From positions 5,794-69,793 of the forward strand of contig PAPD01000018.1 of the NCBI GenBank assembly GCA_002708765.1: a DNA stretch of 64,000 nucleotides, read 5' to 3'. Within the stretch, counting starts at the first letter, position 1. The number at the start of each line of letters is the position of its first letter. Below the pieces are notes generated by a model that saw only the letters and a list, made by a program, of their open reading frames with translations, had not been told where the DNA came from and made no database searches. This DNA is from Gammaproteobacteria bacterium (GTDB lineage Bacteria; Pseudomonadota; Gammaproteobacteria; Pseudomonadales; Azotimanducaceae). Position numbers and translations under genes: made by a program. Shown in pieces: positions 56,134-64,000 of the stretch.

Positions 56134-57318
56134 GTGGGACCACTGGAAGGTATAAGGGTGGTAGAACTAGGGGTAATGATCGCTGTCCCCGCCGCCACTG
56201 AAAGCCTGGCCGGGCTAGGCGCCTCAGTGATCAAGATAGAAGACACGGGCTCTGGGGACGAGCTCAGAAAGTATGGTAGTTCCAGAAATGGCATGAGCAC
56301 ATGGTTTGCAAATGCAAACTCCGGAAAACGTTCTTTGTCCACCGATCTAACCCAAAAAGAAGGGAAAGAAATTCTGTGGAAATTGCTCGAAGAAGCAGAC
56401 ATTTTCGTACAGGGATTCAGGACAGGAGTTACTGAAAAACTGGGGTTTGGGTATGCTCAGACTTCGCAAAGAAATCCATCCCTGATTTACTGTTCCTCGA
56501 CAGGATTCGGAGAGACGGGACCATATCGATCACTTCCGGCTTACGATCCTATTATTCAAGGTCTATCCGGCTGGGCTGGAATTCAGAAAACTGAGAGCGG
56601 ACCAACTTTGCACAAGACAATGGTGTCAGACAAAACCGCTGCCATGTACAACACTCAGGCTATTCTGGCTGCACTTGTTCAAAGAGCCCGAACAGGAGAA
56701 GGATGCTTCATTGAAGCTTCAATGCTCGACTCCAACATAATGTTCAATTGGCCCGATGTAATGATGCAGTGCTCCCTGCTCGAAGACGATGGCCACCACC
56801 TTCCCAATGTCCTAGAAGGCTATCGCCTCTACAAATGTAAAGATGGTTACGTCACCGTGTCTCCGGGAACCGACAAACAATGGGAAGCGTTTTGCAACTC
56901 CTTGGGTGCGAGCTCTGAGCTCAAAGATAAAAAACTAAGGACCAGCAAGGACCGAGCGGAAAACATCGAATATTTTTTCGGTAAAATTGCCAGCCTTGTA
57001 AACCAGTTCGAAAGAGAATGGATCGTGGAGAAACTCAGAGAAGCCGGGGTACCCGCCGGACCAGTTTATTCTCCGGAGCAGGTAAAGGAAGATCCGCACG
57101 TAAAAGCGAGAGGAGTGGTGGTGGAGAAATTACACAATAAAATTGGAAAGTTTCTTGGGCCGAGCCCGCCGGCGAAAATGTTTGGAGTAAATCTGGATCT
57201 TTCTGACGCGCCGGAGCAAGGCCAACACACTTTCGAAATTTTAAGAGAATTAGGTTACGACGAAACCAGTCAGGCGAAAATGCTAAAGCAGGGCATCATT
57301 AAGAGTAATCGCCACTAA
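56134..57318 (+). CDS. CaiB/BaiF family III CoA-transferase
   Basis: A 394-residue CoA-transferase. GIRVVELG, LGASVIKIED and the catalytic Asp in VSDKTAAMYNTQ are clear. The start is a GTG 2 bp after the Rieske gene, so both are one transcript. The same family includes L-carnitine CoA-transferase, which fits a quaternary-ammonium link, but the substrate is not shown by the sequence. Confidence 0.92.
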   Translation: MGPLEGIRVVELGVMIAVPAATESLAGLGASVIKIEDTGSGDELRKYGSSRNGMSTWFANANSGKRSLSTDLTQKEGKEILWKLLEEADIFVQGFRTGVTEKLGFGYAQTSQRNPSLIYCSSTGFGETGPYRSLPAYDPIIQGLSGWAGIQKTESGPTLHKTMVSDKTAAMYNTQAILAALVQRARTGEGCFIEASMLDSNIMFNWPDVMMQCSLLEDDGHHLPNVLEGYRLYKCKDGYVTVSPGTDKQWEAFCNSLGASSELKDKKLRTSKDRAENIEYFFGKIASLVNQFEREWIVEKLREAGVPAGPVYSPEQVKEDPHVKARGVVVEKLHNKIGKFLGPSPPAKMFGVNLDLSDAPEQGQHTFEILRELGYDETSQAKMLKQGIIKSNRH

Positions 57319-57415
57319 ACTGCCAAGGAAACAAAGAAATAAACGAGAACGGGAGTTGGACCTAACAGAGAGGGCTGATATCCTCTGACCAGCACTAAAT
57401 TCGATAGGAGAACCG

Positions 57416-58006
57416 ATGACGCGCGTTAGCAAGTTAGATATTGAAGACTGGGACCCCGAGTTAAGAGAACTTTCAAGGGCAGATTCAGCTACCCCTCTGG
57501 AGCAGGGCTTAACGAGAATGTTCGCGCACACACCAGAAGTAACCAAAGGATTGATGGCTTTCGCCGGCGGACTTAAGGTCCATAGAGACCTGCCGGAACG
57601 TCTAATAGAACTCGTCAGGCTAAGAGTGGCCTTCCATAACCAATGCCGAAGCTGCATGGCAATCAGGTACAAAGATGCGATTGATGATGGTCTTACGGAG
57701 GAACTTGTGTGCTCCCTCGAAAAACCAATGGAAGCAGAGAATCTGTCGGATGCAGAAAAAGCGGCAATAAAATATGGGGAATTAATGGCTACCAATCACC
57801 TGTCTGCTGACGACAAAGTCTACGATGAATTAAAAAAGCACTTTTCAGAGAAACAGATAGTGGAGCTCGGGATGACAGTGGCATTTTTTGTGGGCTTTGG
57901 AAGGCTTGCAGCAACCTGGCACATGACCGAAGAACTCCCCGATGCTTTTAAGAGTGACAGTATTGAGATTGCTCCCTGGGGAGAGGACTCGATTGAAGTT
58001 AGATAA
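57416..58006 (+). CDS. carboxymuconolactone decarboxylase/AhpD family protein
   Basis: A 196-residue AhpD-like helical protein. The redox CxxC and His-like region is NQCRSCMAIRYKDA (Cys-x-x-Cys). ELVRLRVAF is the family's first helix. Members are peroxidase-system or decarboxylase proteins. An SD AGGAG lies 5 nt before the ATG. It is between the CoA-transferase and an SDR on the same strand. Confidence 0.88.
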   Translation: MTRVSKLDIEDWDPELRELSRADSATPLEQGLTRMFAHTPEVTKGLMAFAGGLKVHRDLPERLIELVRLRVAFHNQCRSCMAIRYKDAIDDGLTEELVCSLEKPMEAENLSDAEKAAIKYGELMATNHLSADDKVYDELKKHFSEKQIVELGMTVAFFVGFGRLAATWHMTEELPDAFKSDSIEIAPWGEDSIEVR

Positions 58007-58088
58007 CTTCGTTTGCATACCATCAAAATGAAATCGGAAAATCAAGAAAAATTAATACAACCATGAATCAGAATTACAGGGATCAGAC

Positions 58089-58868
58089 ATGCAACTAGAA
58101 AACAGAGTAGCCGCCGTAACTGGCGGAACCGCCGGGATAGGAAAAGGAATTGTCGAAATATTTCTCGAGAACGGCGCAAAAGTCGCAATGATGGCAAGAA
58201 ATACCGAGAAAGCGGAGAAAGTAATTCAGGAAATTGGTGCTGAAGATAGACTAATTTTTATCCAAGGTGATGCGACCAACCAGGATGATGTTGAAGGATT
58301 TATAGATAAGACTATCCAAGCGTTTGGTACTCTTGATATTCTCGTTAACAATGCAGGGGGAGCGGGTGCTGATTTACAACCTACGGTTAACCTTTCCGAT
58401 GAGGAGTTTGATCTCTGCATCAAGTGGAATCTTTATTCTACCTTCTGGGGCACCCGTCGAGCTCTTAGAACAATGCTGGAAAACAAATGGGGAAGAATCA
58501 TCAATATTTCTTCAATGGAAGGGAAACACGGGAAACCCGTTGTAACAGCCTATACGGCAGCCAAACACGCCATTAACGGAATGACTAAATCGGTAGCAAG
58601 AGAGGTAGGGACCGAGGGAATCACAGTAAACGCAATATGTCCCGGAATAATCATTACAGACATCCTAAAAGAAAACGGTCCAAAAACGGCAGAAGCTATG
58701 GGTATGACCTTAGACGAAATGATAGATTATTTTACCTCTGAATCCGCCATAAAAAGACCAAACACCGTCGAAGAAGTAGCGGCGGCCGCTTTATTGCTAG
58801 CAAGTGAGGCTGGAGCCGGAATTACTGGAACCCAATTGAGTGTAGATGGAGGTACTGCCCAGTATTGA
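58089..58868 (+). CDS. SDR-family oxidoreductase
   Basis: A 259-residue SDR with TGGTAGIG, NNAGG, catalytic Ser in NISSMEG and YTAAK. It closes the Rieske/CoA-transferase/AhpD group and would reduce or oxidise the product. A weak AT-rich hairpin follows the stop, before the convergent peptidase. Confidence 0.92.
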   Translation: MQLENRVAAVTGGTAGIGKGIVEIFLENGAKVAMMARNTEKAEKVIQEIGAEDRLIFIQGDATNQDDVEGFIDKTIQAFGTLDILVNNAGGAGADLQPTVNLSDEEFDLCIKWNLYSTFWGTRRALRTMLENKWGRIINISSMEGKHGKPVVTAYTAAKHAINGMTKSVAREVGTEGITVNAICPGIIITDILKENGPKTAEAMGMTLDEMIDYFTSESAIKRPNTVEEVAAAALLLASEAGAGITGTQLSVDGGTAQY

Positions 58869-58893
58869 GGATCAACAATTATTAGGCTCTGCT

Positions 58894-58911
58894 AATTTTT
58901 CGGAAAAAATT
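58894..58911. terminator. possible bidirectional terminator
   Basis: AATTTTT at 58894-58900 pairs with AAAAATT at 58905-58911 around a short CGGA loop, between the convergent SDR and peptidase genes. It is A/T-only, so stem stability is low. Confidence 0.3.
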
Positions 58912-58921
58912 CAAACAAGGG

Positions 58922-61684
58922 TCAGAATCTAGCGAACCTCCCCCCACTTGATATAACCATATATTGCTTTTCCAGATTTCTGGTCATTTTTTCTAGGAAC
59001 GAGATCAATTCACCTTGTGTAAGCTTCGATACCTCTAGTGCCAACTGCTCACGCCCATCAAAAGAGACTATATCAAGCTCAAAGTCAGACCAGTACCTGG
59101 AGGCCCTTTGTCGCAGGTTTTTATCTCGCAGCAGCAATTTCTTTGTTAGCCCTTTCTTATTTGTATTAAACTCTTCGGCTCCCATCGCACGTAAACGACT
59201 TTTCTGACCTTTAACATAATCAAGTACTCGGGAACGCAAAACATCGGGCCCAGCTACTGGAGACTGAACAATAAAACCTAGTCCACTGCGTTTTCTTATA
59301 GTGCTATTCAAGGCAGCAACCACATACCCTAACTGCTGATCGGTACGAAGATCAGAGAAAAACCCCGGAGCTATTAAATGATGGAGCAACGCTGTCTTGC
59401 TCCTGTCCTCCAGACTCTCCGAACCCGCTTGAACGTATAATAGTATAGCAGCATCATCATGCTCCAGATGAAGGTCTATGTCCCGTGCATTTTTGACCTG
59501 AAGCACCTCGGGAGGAGATATATCTGTCTCGGTCAATGTGAAGAAGGAACCAAACAGGTCGCGGATTTCTTGGGGCACGCCCTCATCAAAATTACCTACC
59601 AGCAAGGCCTGGACGGAGACATTCTCTAGTTGACTAGATCGCCACCGGACAAGCTTCCCCACCGTAGCATTTTCAAGTTCATCAATTATCTTTTCAATCG
59701 GCCAAATGGATTCGATCAATTCCTCTCGAAGTTTTCGCAAAGCCTGCTGATAAGGTTTATCAAATGACTTGTTTTTGAGATCTTTAAGCAATTCGTTTTT
59801 AAGCGCTATAAAACGACTCTGCTTGACAGCCAAGCCTGTTAATTCCTCTAGGACTTCTTCAAGCAAGACTAACTGTTTTTCATTGTATCCTCTAACCGTG
59901 ATTTTAAAACCTTCCGAGCCAGGTTCGATTTCATAGCTCAACCCTGCAAGGTAAGCTGGGTATGACAACGAATTGAGAGAATCTTCTACAATTGCTGCAT
60001 AGAGACTTGCGAAGGCCTGATCTCGCGGGGATCGCCACCCTGAAACGGGACTTACCCTGACCTGAGTTACCGCTCTTGGAACCCCGAAATCCGTATCGCT
60101 GTCCAGATAGATTTCAACTCCTTCGTCTTCCAGCGCCAATCGAGGCGCGCTTGGGCTTGCCTCAACTAGCTCAAGCGAGGAAGGGAGAAAGAGATTTTTT
60201 TCCGGAAGCCTTAATTCGCTAGAATCAATCTCAGGCAATTCCAATGGGCCAAGATCCAGATCGTAAGACACCCCGAAATATTTCTCCGTCTTTCTCCCAA
60301 GGTATCCCGGGGAGGAAATGGAAACCAATACATTGTCCGGTTTAAGCTTTGCAAGATAATCACGGATAAGATCCTCATCAAATTTTTCCATAAGGTAAGC
60401 TGAAGAAAGTATTGATTCCCAAGGATATCTATTCAGTCTCGATGAAATCATCTGGACCGCAGAGATAGCGGGTACTTTTTCCGCAAAACGGAATCCGATA
60501 TCAGCCATTTTTGCCTGTTCCTGATAACGCCATTCGTGCACGGGTTCTGACCGCGCCAAATCAAGGTAATCGAAAAGATACCGGCTTATTTTAGGAATGA
60601 CAGCGTATCCTTCTTCGGTCATATCCATGGAGACGACAACAAAAGAGTTGGTTTCGTCATAATCAATCGCGCCCGCAACTAATGATTCTATCCATCCCTT
60701 TTTTATCAGTACATTGTGAAGGCTGCCTTCTCCTTCATGCCCAACCAGATTCGAAATATAATCGAGCGGCCTACTATCGAAGTGCTTCCGGGCCGAGGCA
60801 ACCGGAAACCCGAATGAAATTCTGTATGTCTCTTTAACATTGTCGTGCCTGAGTGTGGCTGGTATACCACTTTTTTTTACTAACGGAACAATGATTGCGG
60901 CCTCCTCAAGGTCTCCACTTTTTAAGTTTGAGAAAATATTCCTTACCCAGTTTTCCATCTCACCCAAAGGTTCATTCGTTAAAACTACGAGCCCCATCTG
61001 ATTGGCTGAGTATTTTCCCCGGAAGAAAGCCAAAAGATCAGCGTGGACCTCTCCAGAAAGAGTTTCAAGATTCCCGATATTGAATTTCGCTTCAGGATGT
61101 TCCGGGTTGATAGCTATCTTGTTAACTGCATCAGCTCGCCATCTGTCGTCCTGATACTGCATTTTATATTCGGCATTTACCGCATTTTTTTCACGTTCTA
61201 CGTACTCCTTAGACAAGAGGGGGGAAATAAAAAACTGTGCGAAACGATCAAGCCCCTCTCTAAAAGCACCCGGGTTAATATCGAAAAAATAATTGGTGTG
61301 ATCCGAGGCAGTATAAGCATTCGAGCTGCCGCCATTAGCCCGAACAAACTTCAAGTATCCATCCGGTTCAGGATATTTTTCCGTCCCTATAAAAAGCATA
61401 TGTTCAAGAAAGTGAGCAAGCCCTTGTCGATCAGCTGGATCATCGTAACTTCCTCTGAATACACTCATGGAGGCAGCCGACCTGTCGGCGGCCTTATCGG
61501 AGATAAGAACCAGCTTCAGTCCGTTTTCCAGAACAAGATACCGATAAGCCCGATCGTCATTTGGGCTCGTCCGGAGTTTATCGGTTCCTTTGTTATATGA
61601 ACCTTGTCCTTCTATTTCTCCTCCACATGAGACCAGAAGATTTAAAAAGAGAAGGAATGAAATGGTGATACAACTTTTTCTCAA
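58922..61684 (-). CDS. pitrilysin-like M16 lipoprotein metalloprotease
   Basis: A 920-residue insulinase-family protease. The inverted zinc motif HFLEH lies at residues 91-95 and the distal Glu in the EREKNAVNAEYKMQ region. The TTG at 61684 with GGGAG 5 nt before it gives a signal peptide ending in lipobox LVSC (Cys20). Two M16 halves and an inactive-domain repeat are visible; E. coli pitrilysin is of similar length (about 960). It probably degrades peptides in the periplasm. Confidence 0.93.
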   Translation of the reverse strand: MRKSCITISFLLFLNLLVSCGGEIEGQGSYNKGTDKLRTSPNDDRAYRYLVLENGLKLVLISDKAADRSAASMSVFRGSYDDPADRQGLAHFLEHMLFIGTEKYPEPDGYLKFVRANGGSSNAYTASDHTNYFFDINPGAFREGLDRFAQFFISPLLSKEYVEREKNAVNAEYKMQYQDDRWRADAVNKIAINPEHPEAKFNIGNLETLSGEVHADLLAFFRGKYSANQMGLVVLTNEPLGEMENWVRNIFSNLKSGDLEEAAIIVPLVKKSGIPATLRHDNVKETYRISFGFPVASARKHFDSRPLDYISNLVGHEGEGSLHNVLIKKGWIESLVAGAIDYDETNSFVVVSMDMTEEGYAVIPKISRYLFDYLDLARSEPVHEWRYQEQAKMADIGFRFAEKVPAISAVQMISSRLNRYPWESILSSAYLMEKFDEDLIRDYLAKLKPDNVLVSISSPGYLGRKTEKYFGVSYDLDLGPLELPEIDSSELRLPEKNLFLPSSLELVEASPSAPRLALEDEGVEIYLDSDTDFGVPRAVTQVRVSPVSGWRSPRDQAFASLYAAIVEDSLNSLSYPAYLAGLSYEIEPGSEGFKITVRGYNEKQLVLLEEVLEELTGLAVKQSRFIALKNELLKDLKNKSFDKPYQQALRKLREELIESIWPIEKIIDELENATVGKLVRWRSSQLENVSVQALLVGNFDEGVPQEIRDLFGSFFTLTETDISPPEVLQVKNARDIDLHLEHDDAAILLYVQAGSESLEDRSKTALLHHLIAPGFFSDLRTDQQLGYVVAALNSTIRKRSGLGFIVQSPVAGPDVLRSRVLDYVKGQKSRLRAMGAEEFNTNKKGLTKKLLLRDKNLRQRASRYWSDFELDIVSFDGREQLALEVSKLTQGELISFLEKMTRNLEKQYMVISSGGRFARF

Positions 61685-61956
61685 TTGAACTCCCAAAATC
61701 CTTTAAGCCGTTCTAGGAAACCGCTTTTCGTGTGCACTCGAATCTACCCGAATTTAGCTAGCGAGCCCAAATGTTTCGGTGATACTAACGAATACACCTT
61801 TAAAAGAAAATAACAGATCTCAGCAAAGTAATTCAGCAGGACACTCCTCTTGACGTAAAACTCTGAACAGTTAAAACTGAGAATCCTAGATACATAGGTT
61901 ACATATCAAATATTGAATTTTTTCAAAAAAGCTGAATTTCGCACTGGGAGACCACG
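61685..61956. other. upstream region of the selenoprotein gene
   Basis: A 272-base non-coding stretch between the divergent M16 and selenoprotein genes. TTGACG at 61850-61855 is a possible -35, but the downstream -10 is weak. Short inverted repeats are present (CAGTT-AA-AACTG near 61868 and TTGAA-TTTT-TTCAA near 61914). Confidence 0.4.
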
Positions 61957-62298
61957 ATGGCAAAGAAAGTAGAATGGTATTACTTCCGTAAAGGATGAAC
62001 TACTTGCACCAAAGCATCCAAGTTTTTGGAAGCCAGTAAAATTGACATAATTGAAACGGTGATGGCCAGCAAAAAACTGCAGGCAAAAGATGCCGCCTTA
62101 TTGCTTAAAAACGCCTCTAAGGTTATAGCTATGAAAGGCAAAAAGGTATCAGAATTTGATATAGAAAAAACAGCCAGTACTGATGCAATTGAATCAATGC
62201 TTGGACCGACGGGAAATATGAGAGCACCAACGATAAAGGTAGGAGAAACCTACCTGGTCGGATTTAATGAGGAGATCTTTTCTCGAGAATTCGGATGA
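61957..62298 (+). CDS. ArsC-family selenoprotein with UxxC active site
   Basis: A 113-residue thioredoxin-fold protein. The frame from the ATG at 61957 (GGGAG 7 nt before) reads KKVEWYYFRKG, then an in-frame TGA at 61996-61998, then TTCTKASKFLEASKIDI and onward to a second TGA at 62296. The TGA replaces the first Cys of the redox CxxC, giving Sec14-x-x-Cys17. The C-terminal half (TGNMRAPTIKVGETYLVGF) is that of ArsC-like proteins, with the cis-Pro loop in RAPTI. A SECIS-like hairpin follows. It is probably a redox enzyme or reductant. Needs the Sec machinery, not in this window. A plain stop or sequencing error would leave 13 residues only. Confidence 0.85.
62009..62029 (+). promoter_or_regulatory. 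candidate SECIS element
   Basis: CCAAA (62009-62013) pairs with TTTGG (62025-62029) around an 11-base loop starting with G. The loop begins 16 nt after the UGA. From memory, this matches the bacterial SECIS rule (G among the first loop bases, loop 16-37 nt after the UGA). A competing ACTTG/CAAGT stem overlaps it. Confidence 0.45.
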
Positions 62299-62339
62299 AA
62301 AAGGACTATTATTAAAGTAAGAGCTGGATTTATGAAGTT

Positions 62340-62365
62340 ATCAGACGCACTCTATTTCGTCTGAT
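62340..62365 (+). terminator. possible terminator hairpin after the selenoprotein gene
   Basis: ATCAGACG at 62340-62347 pairs perfectly with CGTCTGAT at 62358-62365 over a 10-base loop. No long T-run follows, so termination is likely but not proved. Confidence 0.4.
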
Positions 62366-62406
62366 TACTCTATGCATAGAAGCCCTTAACAGAGGAACTT
62401 TAAGCG

Positions 62407-64000
62407 ATTAAACTAAAAACACTTGGAATTGTTGCAAGTTTTAATCTCTCCTTGCTAGGGTGCGGCGGCGGCGGAGAAGAGCTGGCCAATCCAAGAATAG
62501 ATCTTCCCGATTCATCGGTAGATTCGCAGCCACTAACAATTATAGAGACTATTCCCAGATCAGATGTCATCAACGCTGACCCCGACAGGACCACTCTCGC
62601 GATAGCGCACCTTTCCAGAAACAATCCTACCAGCGACTTTTCAACGAACTGCTCGAATATTAAATCTATAAAGATATCAAGAAGAATTACCGACCCCGGG
62701 CCGGAGAATTTCTCCGAAATCACCCAGCACATCATTGATTGCGATTTAGAAGAGAACACCGAGCACACAATTACTCTAACTGACCAAGGCCCGGACGGAG
62801 AAAATCTGGAAGGAGACCACAAATTTTCTACCGGCGTATCAACTGAGAATGAAATAATAGTTAAAGAGAGTATCGCTCTATCCAGAGATCAAGTTAGAAA
62901 CCTTTTCGCCAGTTATGTTTCAGGCGCTCTATTATCCGACCTCGAAGCACCGGCAGCAGTCATAGATCTGATCTTGGAGCCTTTTCTAGGTATAGCAGAC
63001 CAATACTGGAAAACTCTGCTTGATCCCAGGCCATTATATGATGTGATTTCTGAAAGAGTATCTTATCAATCGCAAGATCCATTCGGTAACCCAATCACAG
63101 ATCTTACGGGACTGGTCAGCTATCCAGATATTCAGGGGATGTCGGAGTTTTCCAAGCGATCGACAATGATTCTGCTTTCCCATGCAACTGGCTCTAGTCC
63201 CGGAGATCTCAACCCCGAAGATGCGTGGTTCATTATTGCCAATCAGTTATCCTCGAGAGGTTATCTTGTTTTGGCTCCGGACAACTACGGTCGCGGGAAA
63301 GACAATAATAATGAAGAAACTTATCTTCTTGCCGCACAAACTGCATTCAATGGACTTGATCTGGTGCTATCGATCAACAATAACAAATCTTATGATCCGA
63401 TCTACGAAGGGAAAAAGATAACCTTGATTGGATATTCTCAGGGGGGGCATAGTGCAACAAATCTCCTATCCTTATCAGACATTAAGTTGCATGAACACAA
63501 AGTAGTCGAATCATTTCTGGGGGGAGCGCCCTTTAATCTTTATAAAACGTTTAAAGGAGTCCTGGAGTTCCTGAACGGTTCTTGCTCCAATAGGGAATAC
63601 TGCGAGTTTGTAGATAGCAGAACTAGCGTTCCCTTTGCTACAAACAGGATTTTGCCCGCTCTTGTAAATTATTCAGAGACCGGATTAGATATTAACGATC
63701 TGGTGATCGAAAATACTCTGTCTGATGATTTCGTGAACGGGTTTCTTGCTTCAGATCCACTTTACGAAAAACTGAAACTATTGCTTGAGCTCAATAGCCT
63801 GACAAATGTCAAGAATCCGGAAAGCTTTTTTCCCAAAGACACCCTGATCAACCTCTATCACTCACCCTTTGATCGACTTGTTCCCATTGCAAACTCCCAG
63901 GATTTCATGAGTAATTTTTCTTCTGAATTTGAAATCAACTTTGATCAATCTGAGTGCAATGCTAACGCCTTCGAAGTCATATTTGAAACCATTGATAAGG
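62407..64000 (+). CDS. lipoprotein alpha/beta hydrolase, probable AUU start, C terminus outside the window
   Basis: At least 531 residues, open to the window end. The nucleophile elbow is GYSQGGHS, with an upstream strand GYLVLAPDNYGRG and oxyanion HATGSSPGD. The frame begins after TAA with GCG then ATT at 62407; translation from ATT gives KLKTLGIVASFNLSLLGC, a complete lipoprotein signal ending at Cys19. AGAGGAA lies 9 nt before it. No ATG or GTG exists here; the TTG at 62452 would delete the signal. It is an esterase- or peptidase-like secreted lipoprotein. Confidence 0.85.
   Translation, partial: MKLKTLGIVASFNLSLLGCGGGGEELANPRIDLPDSSVDSQPLTIIETIPRSDVINADPDRTTLAIAHLSRNNPTSDFSTNCSNIKSIKISRRITDPGPENFSEITQHIIDCDLEENTEHTITLTDQGPDGENLEGDHKFSTGVSTENEIIVKESIALSRDQVRNLFASYVSGALLSDLEAPAAVIDLILEPFLGIADQYWKTLLDPRPLYDVISERVSYQSQDPFGNPITDLTGLVSYPDIQGMSEFSKRSTMILLSHATGSSPGDLNPEDAWFIIANQLSSRGYLVLAPDNYGRGKDNNNEETYLLAAQTAFNGLDLVLSINNNKSYDPIYEGKKITLIGYSQGGHSATNLLSLSDIKLHEHKVVESFLGGAPFNLYKTFKGVLEFLNGSCSNREYCEFVDSRTSVPFATNRILPALVNYSETGLDINDLVIENTLSDDFVNGFLASDPLYEKLKLLLELNSLTNVKNPESFFPKDTLINLYHSPFDRLVPIANSQDFMSNFSSEFEINFDQSECNANAFEVIFETIDK

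Noticed and set aside
61043-61600. Plus-strand frame of 185 codons inside the M16 protease
   Set aside because: Antisense to the zinc-motif half of the protease, which is the real gene.
61868-61880. Short inverted repeat CAGTT-AA-AACTG as an operator
   Set aside because: Five-base arms are expected by chance in A/T-rich spacer, and no copy was seen before other genes.
61996-61998. In-frame TGA treated as a nonsense mutation or frameshift
   Set aside because: The frame is continuous on both sides, the TGA falls on the redox Cys column and the next Cys is kept; Sec explains all three.
1-64000. CRISPR array, tRNA, rRNA, insertion sequence or prophage
   Set aside because: I found no spaced direct repeats, cloverleaf, transposase motif, terminal inverted repeats or phage structural genes.

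Overview
The window is a gene-dense bacterial chromosome segment. It has no rRNA, tRNA, CRISPR array, insertion sequence or phage gene that I can see. Base composition is moderate and Shine-Dalgarno sites are clear. A monomeric NADP-isocitrate dehydrogenase, a MerR/photolyase pair, a PabB-PabC fusion, RND efflux genes and lipoproteins point to a Gram-negative proteobacterium. The unusual load of SDR enzymes, CaiB/BaiF CoA-transferases, luciferase-like monooxygenases, AMP-dependent acyl-CoA ligases and oxygenases is typical of marine gammaproteobacteria that degrade many organic compounds. That placement is inference; no marker gene fixes the taxon.

Layout. 1-9.6 kb: SnoaL-like (partial) and SDR, then a plus-strand run of a duplicated EthD protein, SDR, S41 lipoprotein protease, CoA-transferase, FGly-type sulfatase, duplicated DsbA/HCCA-isomerase-like protein and metallo-beta-lactamase protein. 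9.6-18.7 kb: a split MaoC-like hot-dog pair, an APH-kinase/TPR/glycosyltransferase operon, aldo/keto reductase, crotonase, monomeric icd and a histidine phosphatase. 18.7-24.6 kb (minus): PabB-PabC, DNA photolyase, a MerR regulator and an acyl-CoA ligase. 24.6-32.9 kb: small catabolic enzymes (SDRs, MBL, nucleoside-phosphorylase-like, thioesterase, deaminase, cupin, hydroxyacyl-CoA dehydrogenase, 2OG oxygenase, luciferase-like enzyme). 32.9-37.3 kb: an RND efflux adaptor and pump. 37.3-48.8 kb: Lin0512, mannonate dehydratase, a second APH kinase, a crotonase/DUF35/thiolase set, TfdA-like dioxygenase, dienoate hydratase, MFE-2-like SDR, VOC protein and acyl-CoA ligase. 48.8-54.7 kb (minus): a complete acetoin-dehydrogenase-type complex in the order E1alpha-E1beta-AcoX-E2-E3. 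54.9-58.9 kb: Rieske oxygenase, CoA-transferase, AhpD-like and SDR. 58.9-64 kb: an M16 lipoprotein protease, a selenoprotein and a lipoprotein alpha/beta hydrolase that runs off the end.

The two points most worth attention are hidden from ordinary gene calling. First, at 61957-62298 an ArsC/thioredoxin-fold protein has an in-frame UGA exactly where a redox CxxC motif should start (UxxC), with a SECIS-like hairpin just downstream, so it is very probably a selenoprotein. Second, two genes (the photolyase at 21819 and the lipoprotein hydrolase at 62407) only have complete, family-typical N termini if they start at AUU, each with a Shine-Dalgarno site at normal spacing. Several other genes start at UUG or GUG, so relaxed start-codon use looks like a trait of this genome.

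Taken together, the genes look like parts of several CoA-thioester and oxygenase-based degradation routes (activation by ligases or CoA-transferases, beta-oxidation-like steps by crotonases, SDRs and a thiolase, entry by Rieske and 2OG oxygenases). None matches a named pathway fully, and substrates cannot be assigned from the sequence alone.
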